NCBI GenBank assembly: GCA_030427405.1
Contig: JAUHXK010000013.1
Coordinates: 54,512 to 118,511 of the forward strand
From: Alphaproteobacteria bacterium
GTDB taxonomy: Bacteria; Pseudomonadota; Alphaproteobacteria; Rhodobacterales; Rhodobacteraceae
Length of the DNA: 64,000 nt
Direction: 5' to 3'
The notes beneath the pieces are model-generated. The model did no database searches. It saw only the letters and a list, made by a program, of their open reading frames with translations, and had not been told where the DNA came from. Made by a program: the position numbers and the translations under genes. The number at the start of each line of letters is the position of its first letter. Position 1 is the stretch's first letter. Positions 25,918-34,637 of the stretch are shown here, one piece after another.

Positions 25918-26513
25918 TGTTCGATTACCCCACGCAACGCCAGAAAATTAAGCAGCTCCAACAGGGGCATACCCAAGACGTTAAAATAGTCTCCGTCAAT
26001 GGTGGCAAACAGGCGCACACCCTCTTCCTCCAGCTTATAGCCGCCCACCGCATGGCGGATAGAGTCCCAATTCCTGTCGACATAGGCCCGCAGATACGAA
26101 TCCGAACTGGCCCGCATCCGCAACCGAACCTGTCCGACATGCCGCCAGATCGGTTGGCCACCCTGATAGATTACGGCTGCCGACAACAGCATGTGTCTTT
26201 TGCCGCGCATCGCCCGAAGCTGCTGCAAGGCTTCGTCCCGGGTGGTTGGCTTGGACAAAAGCGCGCCGTCAAAGTCCAGGACCTGATCACAGCCCAACAC
26301 CATCGCATCGGTATGTTTGTCGCTGACCTTGCGCGCCTTGAGTTCGGCAAGCGCATCGGCAATATCGCGCGGCGCGGCCTGCTCGGCCATAAGGGCGCGC
26401 TTTGCCGCGTCCTCGTCAACGCGGGCCGCTTGAACGGCAAACGGCACGCCGGCGTTTTCCAGCATTTTCGCACGGATCGCCGAACCGGATGCCAGGATAA
26501 GGGGGACAGACAT
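25914..26513 (-). CDS. maf: Maf family nucleotide pyrophosphatase (YceF type)
   Basis: This 199-residue Maf protein has the N-terminal [17 protein letters not shown] phosphate loop, the KARKVSDK segment and the catalytic base region [11 protein letters not shown]. The YceF branch hydrolyses m7GTP; Maf proteins in general act on modified or canonical NTPs and can affect septation. Its ATG (complement of 26511-26513) abuts a perfect DnaA box, so maf is the first gene on the left arm of the origin and heads the aroE-coaE-dnaQ operon. Confidence 0.92.
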   Translation of the reverse strand: MSVPLILASGSAIRAKMLENAGVPFAVQAARVDEDAAKRALMAEQAAPRDIADALAELKARKVSDKHTDAMVLGCDQVLDFDGALLSKPTTRDEALQQLRAMRGKRHMLLSAAVIYQGGQPIWRHVGQVRLRMRASSDSYLRAYVDRNWDSIRHAVGGYKLEEEGVRLFATIDGDYFNVLGMPLLELLNFLALRGVIEQ

Positions 26514-26521
26514 GTGGAAAA
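26513..26521 (-). promoter_or_regulatory. DnaA box (TTTTCCACA)
   Basis: The minus strand reads TTTTCCACA, a full match to TTWTNCACA, overlapping the first base of the maf start codon. Confidence 0.65.
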
Positions 26522-26694
26522 CCCCGTGTACAATTCATTGAGCGTTCTTGAGCGGTTTGTATGGCTTTCAGCTTGACACGCAACCCCCATGCAAAGGCCC
26601 GAGTTCTCATATGAGTCGTGCAAATTCATTCAACGTGGGACAAGGATAACTTGGAAAGGTCTGAAAACACTGTTGTCAGATGTTATCCGTGGAC

Positions 26695-26703
26695 TTATCC
26701 CCA
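26695..26703 (+). promoter_or_regulatory. DnaA box-like TTATCCCCA
   Basis: Matches TTWTNCACA at 8 of 9 positions; a weaker TTATCCGTG lies 12 bp upstream on the same strand. Confidence 0.55.
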
Positions 26704-26798
26704 TGCGAACAGTCCGCAATTAGACATAACATACTGTTTTCATTTAGTTATTTTCGGAATCAACATTTTCAGCGAAAACTCGGGTCTTTCTTTCCACC

Positions 26799-26807
26799 TG
26801 GGGAAAA
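26799..26807 (-). promoter_or_regulatory. DnaA box-like TTTTCCCCA
   Basis: The minus strand matches TTWTNCACA at 8 of 9 positions, with the same C-for-A change as the 26695 box. A 7-of-9 box on the plus strand (CTTTCCACC) lies just to its left. Confidence 0.5.
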
Positions 26808-26917
26808 CTGCAGGGTAACTCAGTAATCCACCGATCCGGACGTCCCTACAAAACCATCATCCTTTTTCTTTTCTTATATTTTTATTAGGGATGTCCTGAA
26901 ACAAGCCGAGAACCGAG

Positions 26918-27367
26918 ATGACCGACCTTCTTTACGTTTTGTACCCTTGGGTGAAATCCGTTCATATCATGGCGGTAATCTCTTGGATGGCGGGTCTGTT
27001 CTACCTACCCCGGCTTTTTGTGTATCACACCGAACAAGCACAGGCCGTGGATGGTGCAGACAGGATCTTCCTTGAAATGGAAGACAAGCTTTTGCGGGTG
27101 ATCATGCGGCCTGCGATGATCGTGACATGGCTGTGTGGGCTGATCATGGTCTTTACACCCGGTGTTGTCGGCTGGGATTGGAGCTGGCCTTGGGTCAAGG
27201 GGGCCGCTGTGATTGCGATGACCTGGTTCCATCATTGGCTGATGGCGCGGCGCAAGGACTTCGCACAGGGCCAGAACAGGCTGACAGGGCGCCAGTACCG
27301 CCTGATGAATGAGGTTCCGACCGTATTGATGGTCATCATCGTCCTGGCCGTTGTTTTGAAATTCTGA
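26918..27367 (+). CDS. hemJ: Protoporphyrinogen IX oxidase HemJ
   Basis: This 149-residue membrane protein of four helices has the conserved His16 in WVKSVHIMAVISWMAGLFYLP and the YRLMNEVPT segment near the C-terminus, both typical of HemJ. HemJ oxidises protoporphyrinogen IX in haem (and chlorophyll) synthesis in most alphaproteobacteria that lack HemG and HemY. It is the first gene to the right of the origin, as in many relatives. Confidence 0.93.
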   Translation: MTDLLYVLYPWVKSVHIMAVISWMAGLFYLPRLFVYHTEQAQAVDGADRIFLEMEDKLLRVIMRPAMIVTWLCGLIMVFTPGVVGWDWSWPWVKGAAVIAMTWFHHWLMARRKDFAQGQNRLTGRQYRLMNEVPTVLMVIIVLAVVLKF

Positions 27368-27374
27368 GACAGGT

Positions 27375-27403
27375 TTGACTCTGCGCCGGTTGCTGCCTAT
27401 GTA
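27375..27403 (+). promoter_or_regulatory. Candidate sigma70 promoter for rho
   Basis: TTGACT (27375-27380), a 17-bp spacer and TATGTA (27398-27403), giving a leader of roughly 80 nt before the rho ATG. Confidence 0.55.
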
Positions 27404-27491
27404 GGTCGCAACGCGTCCGTCCGGACGTCGCACTTTCCTGTTTGAAAATCAAAGCTGCGCCGCGCTTGTCCCGGCCAAGGTCTGTATCATC

Positions 27492-28763
27492 ATGACAACC
27501 GAATATCTGAATCTGGCCGATCTGAAAGCCAAAAGCCCCAAAGACCTTCTGGCGATGGCCGAAGAGCTTGAGATCGAAAACGCCTCGACCATGCGCAAGG
27601 GCGAGATGATGTTCCAGATCCTGCGCGAACGCGCAGATGAGGGCTGGACCGTCGGCGGTGACGGCGTGCTGGAAGTGCTGCAGGATGGTTTCGGCTTTCT
27701 GCGCTCGCCCGAGGCGAACTATCTGCCGGGTCCTGATGACATCTATGTCTCGCCGGACATGATCCGCCAGCATTCGCTGCGCACCGGTGACACGGTCGAA
27801 GGGGAAATCAAAGCGCCGGACGAGAATGAACGGTATTTCGCGCTGATCAAAGTGACCAAGATCAACTTTGAAGAGCCCGAGAAAGCCAAGCACAAGATCC
27901 TGTTCGACAACCTGACGCCGCTGTATCCGGACGAGCGTCTGAAGATGGAGATCGAAGACCCCACCATCAAGGACAAGTCGGCCCGTGTGATCGACCTGGT
28001 CTCACCCATCGGTAAAGGCCAGCGGTCGCTGATCGTGGCACCGCCGCGAACCGGTAAGACGGTGATCCTGCAGAACATCGCGCATTCGATCGAACAGAAC
28101 CACCCCGAGTGTTACCTGATCGTTCTGCTGATCGACGAACGCCCGGAAGAAGTGACCGACATGCAGCGCTCGGTAAAGGGTGAGGTTGTGTCTTCGACCT
28201 TTGACGAACCGGCGACGCGGCACGTCGCCGTGTCCGAAATGGTCATCGAAAAAGCCAAGCGTTTGGTCGAGCACAAACGAGATGTTGTTATTCTTCTCGA
28301 CTCGATCACAAGACTTGGTAGGGCGTTTAACACTGTGGTCCCGTCCTCGGGTAAAGTTCTGACCGGTGGTGTGGATGCGAATGCTCTGCAACGGCCCAAG
28401 CGGTTCTTTGGTGCGGCGCGGAATATCGAAGAGGGCGGGTCGCTAACCATCATCGCGACCGCGCTGATCGACACCGGCAGCCGGATGGACGAAGTGATCT
28501 TTGAAGAATTCAAAGGCACCGGTAACTCGGAAATCGTTCTGGACCGCAAGATTGCCGACAAGCGCGTGTTCCCCGCCATCGACATCCTCAAATCCGGCAC
28601 CCGGAAAGAGGACCTGTTGGTCGACAAGGGCGATTTGGCAAAGACGTTTGTACTGCGCCGCATCCTCAACCCGATGGGCACCACCGACGCAATCGAGTTC
28701 CTGTTGTCGAAGTTGAAACAGACCAAGACAAACTCGGAATTCTTCGATTCAATGAACACCTGA
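27492..28763 (+). CDS. rho: Transcription termination factor Rho
   Basis: This 423-residue protein has the N-terminal Rho helix domain ([20 protein letters not shown]), the cold-shock-like RNA-binding fold with [22 protein letters not shown], Walker A APPRTGKT (near 180-187), Walker [17 protein letters not shown] with the Q-loop, and the R-loop [14 protein letters not shown]. It is a hexameric RNA helicase that ends transcription at Rho-dependent sites and silences antisense transcripts. It is 423 residues against about 419 in E. coli, with no insertions. Confidence 0.97.
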   Translation: MTTEYLNLADLKAKSPKDLLAMAEELEIENASTMRKGEMMFQILRERADEGWTVGGDGVLEVLQDGFGFLRSPEANYLPGPDDIYVSPDMIRQHSLRTGDTVEGEIKAPDENERYFALIKVTKINFEEPEKAKHKILFDNLTPLYPDERLKMEIEDPTIKDKSARVIDLVSPIGKGQRSLIVAPPRTGKTVILQNIAHSIEQNHPECYLIVLLIDERPEEVTDMQRSVKGEVVSSTFDEPATRHVAVSEMVIEKAKRLVEHKRDVVILLDSITRLGRAFNTVVPSSGKVLTGGVDANALQRPKRFFGAARNIEEGGSLTIIATALIDTGSRMDEVIFEEFKGTGNSEIVLDRKIADKRVFPAIDILKSGTRKEDLLVDKGDLAKTFVLRRILNPMGTTDAIEFLLSKLKQTKTNSEFFDSMNT

Positions 28764-28793
28764 CACAGGTCTTTTCCCCCGCGAGGCCTTCGA

Positions 28794-30080
28794 ATGGATA
28801 CGATATTCGCCCTGGCCAGCGCGCAAGGCAAAGCTGGCGTTGCCGTTGTTCGACTGTCCGGACCGCAAGCACGCGGCGCGGCAGAGACGCTGTCGAAAAG
28901 CGAACTGCCGACCCGCGGCATACGCGTGCGCACCCTTTGGGATGCCGATGGATCGCGGTTGGACGATGGGGTGGTTCTGACTTTCCAGAGCCCAGCCAGT
29001 TTCACCGGGGAAGATGTTGCTGAATTGCAGATACATGGCAGTACCGCCACTACAGGCGCGGTTCTGCGCTGCCTTGCTGAAATGGATGGGCTGCGGCTGG
29101 CAGAGCCGGGAGAGTTCACCCGCCGTGCGCTTGAAAACGGAAAGCTGGATCTGGCCCAGGTCGAGGGCCTTGCAGACCTGATTGATGCCGAAACCGAAGC
29201 CCAACGCAAACAGGCGCATGCGGTTCTTTCCGGTGACCTTGGCAAGCTGGTGGAACGCTGGCGCAAAGATCTGATCCGGGCGGCATCCCTGCTGGAAGCC
29301 GTGATTGATTTTGCCGATGAAGAAGTGCCAACGGATGTATCGCCCGAAGTACGGCAGTTGATTTCCGGCGTCATGGACGATCTGAAACGGGAAAGTCGCG
29401 GCGTAAAAATCGCGGAACGGATCAGGTCCGGGTTCGAGGTCGCCATTGTCGGGTTGCCAAATGCCGGAAAGTCCACATTGTTGAACGCATTGGCTGGGCG
29501 AGAGGCGGCGATAACTTCGGAATATGCCGGCACGACGCGTGACGTGATCGAGGTTCGGATGGACTTGGCTGGTCTTCCGGTCACCTTGCTTGATACCGCG
29601 GGATTGCGCGAAACCAATGATCATGTCGAAGGGTTGGGTGTGGCCCTTGCCCGCAAACGCGCAGTGGATGCGGATTTACGCGTGTTTCTTACCGAAGATC
29701 CCGCCGCGCTTGGTGTTCCGATGGTGGGCGACGACATCCATGTCCTGCCGAAATCGGACTTGCGCGACACTGTCGAGGGCGCAGTTTCTGGTAAGACAGG
29801 GCAGGGAATTGATCACCTTATTGACCATATATCGTGTGTTCTGTCTGAACGAACCACTAGTTCTGGTATCGCGACCCGCGAACGCCACCGTGTGGCAATG
29901 ATCGATGCTTTGGGGGCGCTTGATTCAGCAATGACAGTTCTGGAATCGGGCCCGGACCTGTATGATATTTCTGCCGAAGAACTGCGTTCGGCAATTCGTG
30001 CCCTGGAATCCCTTGTTGGCAGGATCGATGTGGAAAATCTTTTGGATGAGATTTTCTCAAGTTTCTGCCTCGGTAAGTAA
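28794..30080 (+). CDS. mnmE: tRNA uridine-5-carboxymethylaminomethyl synthesis GTPase MnmE
   Basis: This 428-residue protein has the N-terminal formyl-THF-binding domain ([22 protein letters not shown], residues 2-23, and [17 protein letters not shown]), a G domain with G1 [10 protein letters not shown]2 TTRDV and G3 DTAGL, and a C-terminal Cys motif CLGK that closes the chain. The G4 motif reads PKSD in place of the usual NKxD. MnmE acts with MnmG to modify the wobble uridine of several tRNAs. It lies 12 bp before the mnmG GTG. Confidence 0.95.
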   Translation: MDTIFALASAQGKAGVAVVRLSGPQARGAAETLSKSELPTRGIRVRTLWDADGSRLDDGVVLTFQSPASFTGEDVAELQIHGSTATTGAVLRCLAEMDGLRLAEPGEFTRRALENGKLDLAQVEGLADLIDAETEAQRKQAHAVLSGDLGKLVERWRKDLIRAASLLEAVIDFADEEVPTDVSPEVRQLISGVMDDLKRESRGVKIAERIRSGFEVAIVGLPNAGKSTLLNALAGREAAITSEYAGTTRDVIEVRMDLAGLPVTLLDTAGLRETNDHVEGLGVALARKRAVDADLRVFLTEDPAALGVPMVGDDIHVLPKSDLRDTVEGAVSGKTGQGIDHLIDHISCVLSERTTSSGIATRERHRVAMIDALGALDSAMTVLESGPDLYDISAEELRSAIRALESLVGRIDVENLLDEIFSSFCLGK

Positions 30081-30084
30081 GGAG

Positions 30085-30100
30085 TGTTTCACGTGAAACA
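30085..30100. promoter_or_regulatory. parS: parS centromere-like site (first)
   Basis: TGTTTCACGTGAAACA is a perfect 16-bp palindrome identical to the canonical ParB-binding site. It overlaps the mnmG ribosome-binding site/start region and would be read as FHVKH if translation began at GTG 30084. ParB is encoded 3.3 kb downstream. Confidence 0.93.
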
Positions 30101-31961
30101 TTCACAGTTCGACGTGATTGTCATTGGGGCCGGCCACGCCGGTTCTGAAGCTGCGCATGCCGCCGCCCGGTTGGGCGCAGAAACGGCATTGGTAACACTG
30201 TCGGAAAAGGACATTGGCGTAATGTCCTGCAACCCAGCAATCGGGGGGTTGGGCAAAGGGCACCTTGTCCGCGAAATTGATGCCATGGATGGTGTCATGG
30301 GTCGGGTAGCGGACCGGGCAGGTATCCAGTTTCGGTTGCTGAATCGTAGAAAAGGTCCAGCGGTTCAGGGCCCGCGCGCCCAGTCGGATCGTGCCCTGTA
30401 TCGCCAGGCGATGCTGCAAGAAACCAGGGATCGGGAAAACCTATCCGTCATCTGCGGTGAAGTGGTCGATTTTGTGATGTCTGGCGATCGGGTTGCAGGC
30501 GTTCGCCTGGCAGACGGATCCGAGATACCGGGTCGCACTGTTATCCTGACGTCTGGTACGTTCTTGCGGGGCGTCATTCATATTGGCGATGTGTCCCGTC
30601 CCGGCGGTCGGATGGGCGATCGGCCGTCTGTCAAACTGGCTGAACGGTTGGATAACTACGGTCTGGAGATGGCGCGCCTGAAGACAGGAACGCCACCGCG
30701 TCTGGACGGCCGCACTATAGATTGGTCAATCTTGGAGCGGCAGGATGGCGACGATGACCCAACCCTGTTCTCATTTCTGTCCAAGTCCGTCACTGCGCCG
30801 CAAATCGCTTGTGGTATCACGCATACGAACCTGCGGACCCACGAAATTATCGAGAAAAACCTAAAGCGCTCTGCGATGTATGGCGGTCATATCGAGGGCG
30901 TCGGGCCACGCTATTGCCCATCAATCGAAGATAAGATTGTTCGGTTCTCGGATAAGGAATCTCATCAGATATTTCTTGAGCCAGAAGGGGTTAATGACCA
31001 CACGGTTTATCCGAACGGTATCTCAACTTCTTTGCCTCAGGATGTTCAGGTCGACTATGTGCGGTCGATCAAGGGATTGGAAGCTGCGGAAATACTTCAA
31101 CCGGGATACGCGATCGAATATGACTATATCGATCCGCGTTCGCTTAGCGGGACCTTGGCATTGCCGGCCATTCCTGGCCTTTTTCTGGCTGGCCAGATCA
31201 ACGGAACCACCGGTTACGAAGAGGCGGCCGCGCAGGGTTTGGTTGCCGGTTTGAACGCAGCGCTTGCTGCGAAAGGAAAGGACCCGGTCCATTTCACCCG
31301 AGCTGACAGTTATATTGGCGTCATGATTGACGACCTCACGACGCGCGGTGTGGCCGAACCCTATCGAATGTTCACGTCTCGGGCTGAATTCCGTTTGTCA
31401 CTGCGGGCCGATAACGCGGATCAACGCCTTACGCCACTGGGGATGGGTATCGGGTGCATTGGACAAAACCGGGCAACGGTTTTCCAGGATAAGATGGACA
31501 AACTAGATGCGGTAAAGTCCAAGCTGACATCCGCAACATATACGCCTAAGGAAATTCGCGCGGCTGGAATTGAGGTGAACCAGGATGGAAATCGCCGGGA
31601 CGGTATGGCTGTTCTGGCGTTTCCAGATGTCGCTTTCGAAGACCTTGTGCCGTTGATCCCCGATCTTGATCAGGCAAGTGACGAAACAAGGCGTCAAATT
31701 GAACGTGACGCGCTGTATGCGAACTATATTGCGCGACAGCAGCGGGATGTCGAAGCCATGAAGCGCGACGAATCGTATGTTATTCCAAGTGATTTCGACT
31801 TTTTTGCGCTGGATGGCCTTTCGACGGAGATGAAGCAAAAACTTTCGCGGGCAAACCCCGAAAACATTGCGCAGGCCAGCCGGGTCGAGGGTGTCACGCC
31901 TGCCGCGTTGACCTTGGTTTTGGCCAAGTTGCGCCGGGATCGAAAGGTTCGCAAGGCATGA
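30093..31961 (+). CDS. mnmG: tRNA uridine-5-carboxymethylaminomethyl synthesis enzyme MnmG (GidA)
   Basis: This is an FAD enzyme of about 622 residues with the Rossmann motif [14 protein letters not shown], the GidA signature [12 protein letters not shown] and [22 protein letters not shown]. It works with MnmE on tRNA wobble uridines. Start choice: AAGGAG at 30079-30084 sits eight bases before GTG 30093, which is ideal, whereas GTG 30084 would lie inside that ribosome-binding site. The start at 30093 is inside parS, so the coding sequence begins midway through the ParB site. The TGA overlaps rsmG by ATGA at 31958. Confidence 0.95.
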   Translation: MKHSQFDVIVIGAGHAGSEAAHAAARLGAETALVTLSEKDIGVMSCNPAIGGLGKGHLVREIDAMDGVMGRVADRAGIQFRLLNRRKGPAVQGPRAQSDRALYRQAMLQETRDRENLSVICGEVVDFVMSGDRVAGVRLADGSEIPGRTVILTSGTFLRGVIHIGDVSRPGGRMGDRPSVKLAERLDNYGLEMARLKTGTPPRLDGRTIDWSILERQDGDDDPTLFSFLSKSVTAPQIACGITHTNLRTHEIIEKNLKRSAMYGGHIEGVGPRYCPSIEDKIVRFSDKESHQIFLEPEGVNDHTVYPNGISTSLPQDVQVDYVRSIKGLEAAEILQPGYAIEYDYIDPRSLSGTLALPAIPGLFLAGQINGTTGYEEAAAQGLVAGLNAALAAKGKDPVHFTRADSYIGVMIDDLTTRGVAEPYRMFTSRAEFRLSLRADNADQRLTPLGMGIGCIGQNRATVFQDKMDKLDAVKSKLTSATYTPKEIRAAGIEVNQDGNRRDGMAVLAFPDVAFEDLVPLIPDLDQASDETRRQIERDALYANYIARQQRDVEAMKRDESYVIPSDFDFFALDGLSTEMKQKLSRANPENIAQASRVEGVTPAALTLVLAKLRRDRKVRKA

Positions 31962-32581
31962 CGGGTTCGCATGTCCTGAGGGCAGAGGATCTGAGTGTTT
32001 CACGTGAAACATTTGACCGTATCGAAACGTTTGTTTCATTGGTCCAGCGCTGGAATCCAAAGATTAACCTGGTATCGCGCAATAGCCTTAAGGAAATCTG
32101 GACTCGGCACATTCTGGATTCGGTCCAGGTTTTCCGCTGTATCGAACCGCCCGAACATTGGGTGGACCTTGGCAGCGGCGGCGGCTTTCCAGGTATTGTA
32201 TGCGCATTGATGGCGGTCGAAGCATCCCCAAAGACCCGGTTTACCCTGGTGGAAAGCGATCAGAGGAAATCTGCTTTCCTTCGTACAGCGGTCAGAGAGT
32301 TGGGCGCAAATTGCCAAGTGATTTCCAAGAGAATCGAAGCGGTTGAGCCGCTGAACGCAGATGTCCTGACAGCGCGGGCATTGGCTGAACTGTCGAGGCT
32401 TTTATCTTTTAGCGACCTGCATTTACGTGAAACCGGCGTTGCACTGTTTCCAAAAGGCGCAACCTGGAAAAAAGAAATTGCAGATGCGCGTCAGGAATGG
32501 AAATTCGATGTCGAGCCGATTACAAGTTTAACAGAACCCCAGGCCGTTATCCTGAAGATCAAAGGAGTATCACGTGGTTGA
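31958..32581 (+). CDS. rsmG: 16S rRNA (guanine527-N7)-methyltransferase RsmG (GidB)
   Basis: This 207-residue SAM methyltransferase has motif [29 protein letters not shown], and [11 protein letters not shown]. It methylates G527 in the 530 loop of 16S rRNA; loss gives low-level streptomycin resistance in many bacteria. It overlaps mnmG by four bases and parA by eight. The second parS lies in its codons 13-18, where it encodes VSRETF. Confidence 0.95.
   Translation: MTGSHVLRAEDLSVSRETFDRIETFVSLVQRWNPKINLVSRNSLKEIWTRHILDSVQVFRCIEPPEHWVDLGSGGGFPGIVCALMAVEASPKTRFTLVESDQRKSAFLRTAVRELGANCQVISKRIEAVEPLNADVLTARALAELSRLLSFSDLHLRETGVALFPKGATWKKEIADARQEWKFDVEPITSLTEPQAVILKIKGVSRG
31996..32011. promoter_or_regulatory. 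parS: parS centromere-like site (second)
   Basis: A second perfect TGTTTCACGTGAAACA, 1.9 kb from the first, inside the rsmG reading frame and 1.4 kb before parB. Confidence 0.93.
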
Positions 32582-33377
32582 TCTGTCTCGCCCAGCCGGG
32601 CCCCGGATTATCGCGGTTGCCAATCAAAAGGGTGGGGTGGGCAAGACAACGACTGCAATCAATCTTGCTGCCGGTCTTGCCGAGGCCGGGTGCAAGGTTC
32701 TGGTTGTCGATCTTGACCCACAGGGGAATGCATCAACGGGGCTGGGCGTCGAAGATCGGGATTGGACTACCTATGACCTGATTCTGGACGACGCGCCCTT
32801 GAATGCGGTGGTACAGGAAACCGATATTGAAGGGCTGCATATCGTTCCTGCCACAGTCGATCTGAGTTCGGCGGATATTGAGCTGATTTCAAATGAAAAG
32901 CGCAGCTATCTGCTGCATGATGCGTTGCGTCAGACCGCGGTTGACGCTTTCGCCTTTGATTTTGTCCTGATCGACTGCCCGCCATCGTTGAACCTGCTGA
33001 CCGTCAATGCGATGGTGGCCGCGCATTCGGTCCTTGTTCCGCTACAAAGCGAATTTTTCGCTCTTGAGGGGTTGTCCCAGCTGATGTTGACGATCCGAGA
33101 GGTTCGGCAAACCGCAAATCCCGACCTGAGAATCGAAGGTGTTGTGTTGACCATGTATGACAACCGCAACAACTTGTCTCGCCAGGTCGAGAAGGACGCG
33201 CGTGACAATTTGGGTGAGATGGTATTTAAAACCAAGATACCCAGAAATGTACGGGTCAGCGAAGCGCCGTCTTATGCTTTGCCGGTTTTGCAATATGACT
33301 CGGGCTCTTTGGGTGCCATGGCCTATCGGCATTTGGCGCGGGAGATCATGCACAAGAATAACAAACTGGCTGTCTGA
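32574..33377 (+). CDS. parA: Chromosome-partitioning ATPase ParA (Soj)
   Basis: This 267-residue protein starts at GTG 32574, six bases after AAAGGAG. It has the deviant Walker A NQKGGVGKTTTAIN (18-31), VVDLDPQGNASTG (switch I) and LIDCPPSLNLLTVNAM (Walker B). ParA forms nucleoid-bound dimers that move ParB-parS complexes to the poles. It is followed 20 bp later by parB, and both parS sites are upstream in the same cluster. Confidence 0.96.
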   Translation: MVDLSRPAGPRIIAVANQKGGVGKTTTAINLAAGLAEAGCKVLVVDLDPQGNASTGLGVEDRDWTTYDLILDDAPLNAVVQETDIEGLHIVPATVDLSSADIELISNEKRSYLLHDALRQTAVDAFAFDFVLIDCPPSLNLLTVNAMVAAHSVLVPLQSEFFALEGLSQLMLTIREVRQTANPDLRIEGVVLTMYDNRNNLSRQVEKDARDNLGEMVFKTKIPRNVRVSEAPSYALPVLQYDSGSLGAMAYRHLAREIMHKNNKLAV

Positions 33378-33397
33378 ACAGCCGTCAGGAGGGCGAA

Positions 33398-34291
33398 GTG
33401 AGCGCCAAAAAGGGGAAACCTAGGGGGTTGGGACGCGGCCTTTCCGCATTGATGGCGGATGTAACCCAGGAAGCTGGCGGCCCGTCTGCGCCCGAACGTC
33501 GGAGACCGGATCTTTCGGTTCCAATCGAAAAGCTGCACGCCAACCCGGACCAGCCACGCCGTACGTTTTCGCCGGATCAACTGGATGAGCTGGCGGCGTC
33601 GGTCAGGGAAAAAGGCATTATCCAGCCGCTGATTGTTCGACCCAAAGGGGAAGGGCAGTATGAAATCGTAGCCGGTGAACGCCGGTGGCGGGCGGCCCAG
33701 ATGGCGCAGCTGCATGAGATTCCGGTTATTGTCCGAAACTTCGACGACACCGAAGTTCTGGAAGTGGCAATTATCGAGAACATTCAGCGCGCCGACCTGA
33801 ACGCGGTGGAAGAGGCGGCCGGTTTCAAGCAATTGATGGATCGCTTTGGCCACACGCAGGAGAAACTGGCCGAGGCGCTTGGCAAAAGCCGCAGCCACAT
33901 TGCCAACCTTCTGCGCCTTTTGACTTTGCCAAATGACGTCCAAACCTTTGTAATAGAAGGGAAACTTTCGGCAGGACACGCCAGGGCGCTGGTCACGGCG
34001 GAAAACCCCTCGGAACTGGCCCGGCAGGTTGTCCGCGAGGGCTTGTCGGTGCGCGCAACCGAGGCATTGGTCAAGAAACAACAGGGCGGTGCCGATCGGC
34101 CCGCGCCACGAACCAGGAACTTGAATGCCGGAAAAGACGCGGACACACGCGCGCTTGAAAAGGATCTTTCGGCAATTCTGGCGATGAAGGTGACAATCAA
34201 CCACAAGGCCGGGTCGGAAACGGGTCAGGTGGTTTTGGCTTATGAAAATCTTGATCAGCTGGACGATCTTTGCGCCAAGCTCAGCCGTTAG
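33398..34291 (+). CDS. parB: Chromosome-partitioning CTPase ParB (Spo0J)
   Basis: This 297-residue protein starts at GTG 33398 after AGGAGG. It has the N-terminal ParA-stimulating patch GLGRGLSALM (basic), the CTP-binding ParB domain with QPLIVRP and GERRWRAAQ, NIQRADLNAVEEA, and the helix-turn-helix EKLAEALGKSRSHIANLLRLL that reads parS; the C-terminal dimer domain ends in LDDLCAKLSR. It loads at parS and slides along DNA using CTP. Its last 11 bases overlap the convergent ybaN-like gene. Confidence 0.96.
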   Translation: MSAKKGKPRGLGRGLSALMADVTQEAGGPSAPERRRPDLSVPIEKLHANPDQPRRTFSPDQLDELAASVREKGIIQPLIVRPKGEGQYEIVAGERRWRAAQMAQLHEIPVIVRNFDDTEVLEVAIIENIQRADLNAVEEAAGFKQLMDRFGHTQEKLAEALGKSRSHIANLLRLLTLPNDVQTFVIEGKLSAGHARALVTAENPSELARQVVREGLSVRATEALVKKQQGGADRPAPRTRNLNAGKDADTRALEKDLSAILAMKVTINHKAGSETGQVVLAYENLDQLDDLCAKLSR

Positions 34292-34634
34292 GGCGGGTCC
34301 AGATAAACACCATGACGGCGCCCAGCGTCACGGCTTGGATACTCAGAACAAGCGGCGGCACCGAGATCAGAACCGACAGGAAAAACACGGCGGCAATCGA
34401 CAGGGTTGCCGCCTTTTTCGCGGCTGGCCGAATTGCGCCCGAACTTTGCCAATCGACGATCAGGGGTCCAAAGGTGCGATGGGTCAGCAACCAATTGTGT
34501 AAGCGTGACGATGACCGAGCAAAGAAAAATGCGGCCAACAACAAAAAAGGTACCGTCGGCAGCAGTGGCAGCGCAACCCCGATCATCGCAAGCGCAACGC
34601 AAAGCAATCCAAGACTGGCCCAGAGATATTGCAT
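34281..34634 (-). CDS. YbaN/DUF454 family inner-membrane protein
   Basis: This 117-residue protein has about three membrane helices and the DUF454 hallmarks GVALPLLPTVPFLLLAAFFFAR, SSRLHNWLLTHRTFGPLI and IRPAAKKAATLSI. The function is unknown in all species; genes of this family often sit near haem genes. Here it is 3 bp downstream of hemW on the same strand, which fits that pattern. It converges on parB with overlapping 3' ends. Confidence 0.9.
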   Translation of the reverse strand: MQYLWASLGLLCVALAMIGVALPLLPTVPFLLLAAFFFARSSSRLHNWLLTHRTFGPLIVDWQSSGAIRPAAKKAATLSIAAVFFLSVLISVPPLVLSIQAVTLGAVMVFIWTRPNG

Positions 34635-34637
34635 GTC

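Larger units (their letters stand above)
26514..26917. other. oriC: Probable chromosomal replication origin (oriC)
   Basis: This 404-bp stretch has no gene and is much more AT-rich than its surroundings. It contains a perfect DnaA box at its left edge, two 8-of-9 boxes (26695-26703, 26799-26807) and weaker TTATCC-type copies (26641-26649, 26683-26691, 26824-26832). Two GANTC methylation sites are present (26613-26617, 26757-26761), along with a near-IHF site (AATCAA at 26758), a CTCATATGAG palindrome (26606-26615) and a pyrimidine/AT-rich tract at 26862-26887 that could be the unwinding element. Genes on both sides read away from it. Known alphaproteobacterial origins sit next to these gene families, and parABS lies nearby. 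I saw no CtrA (TTAA-N7-TTAA) site. Confidence 0.8.

Noticed and set aside
26618..26818. 66-codon open frame inside the origin
   Set aside because: No ribosome-binding site, no similarity, and it lies within DnaA-box-rich AT-rich DNA.
26514..26917. CtrA-binding sites in the origin
   Set aside because: No TTAA-N7-TTAA arrangement was found on either strand by eye.
32566..32582. TATCACGTGGTTGAT before parA as a third parS
   Set aside because: Only the central CACGTG core and a few bases match; six mismatches.
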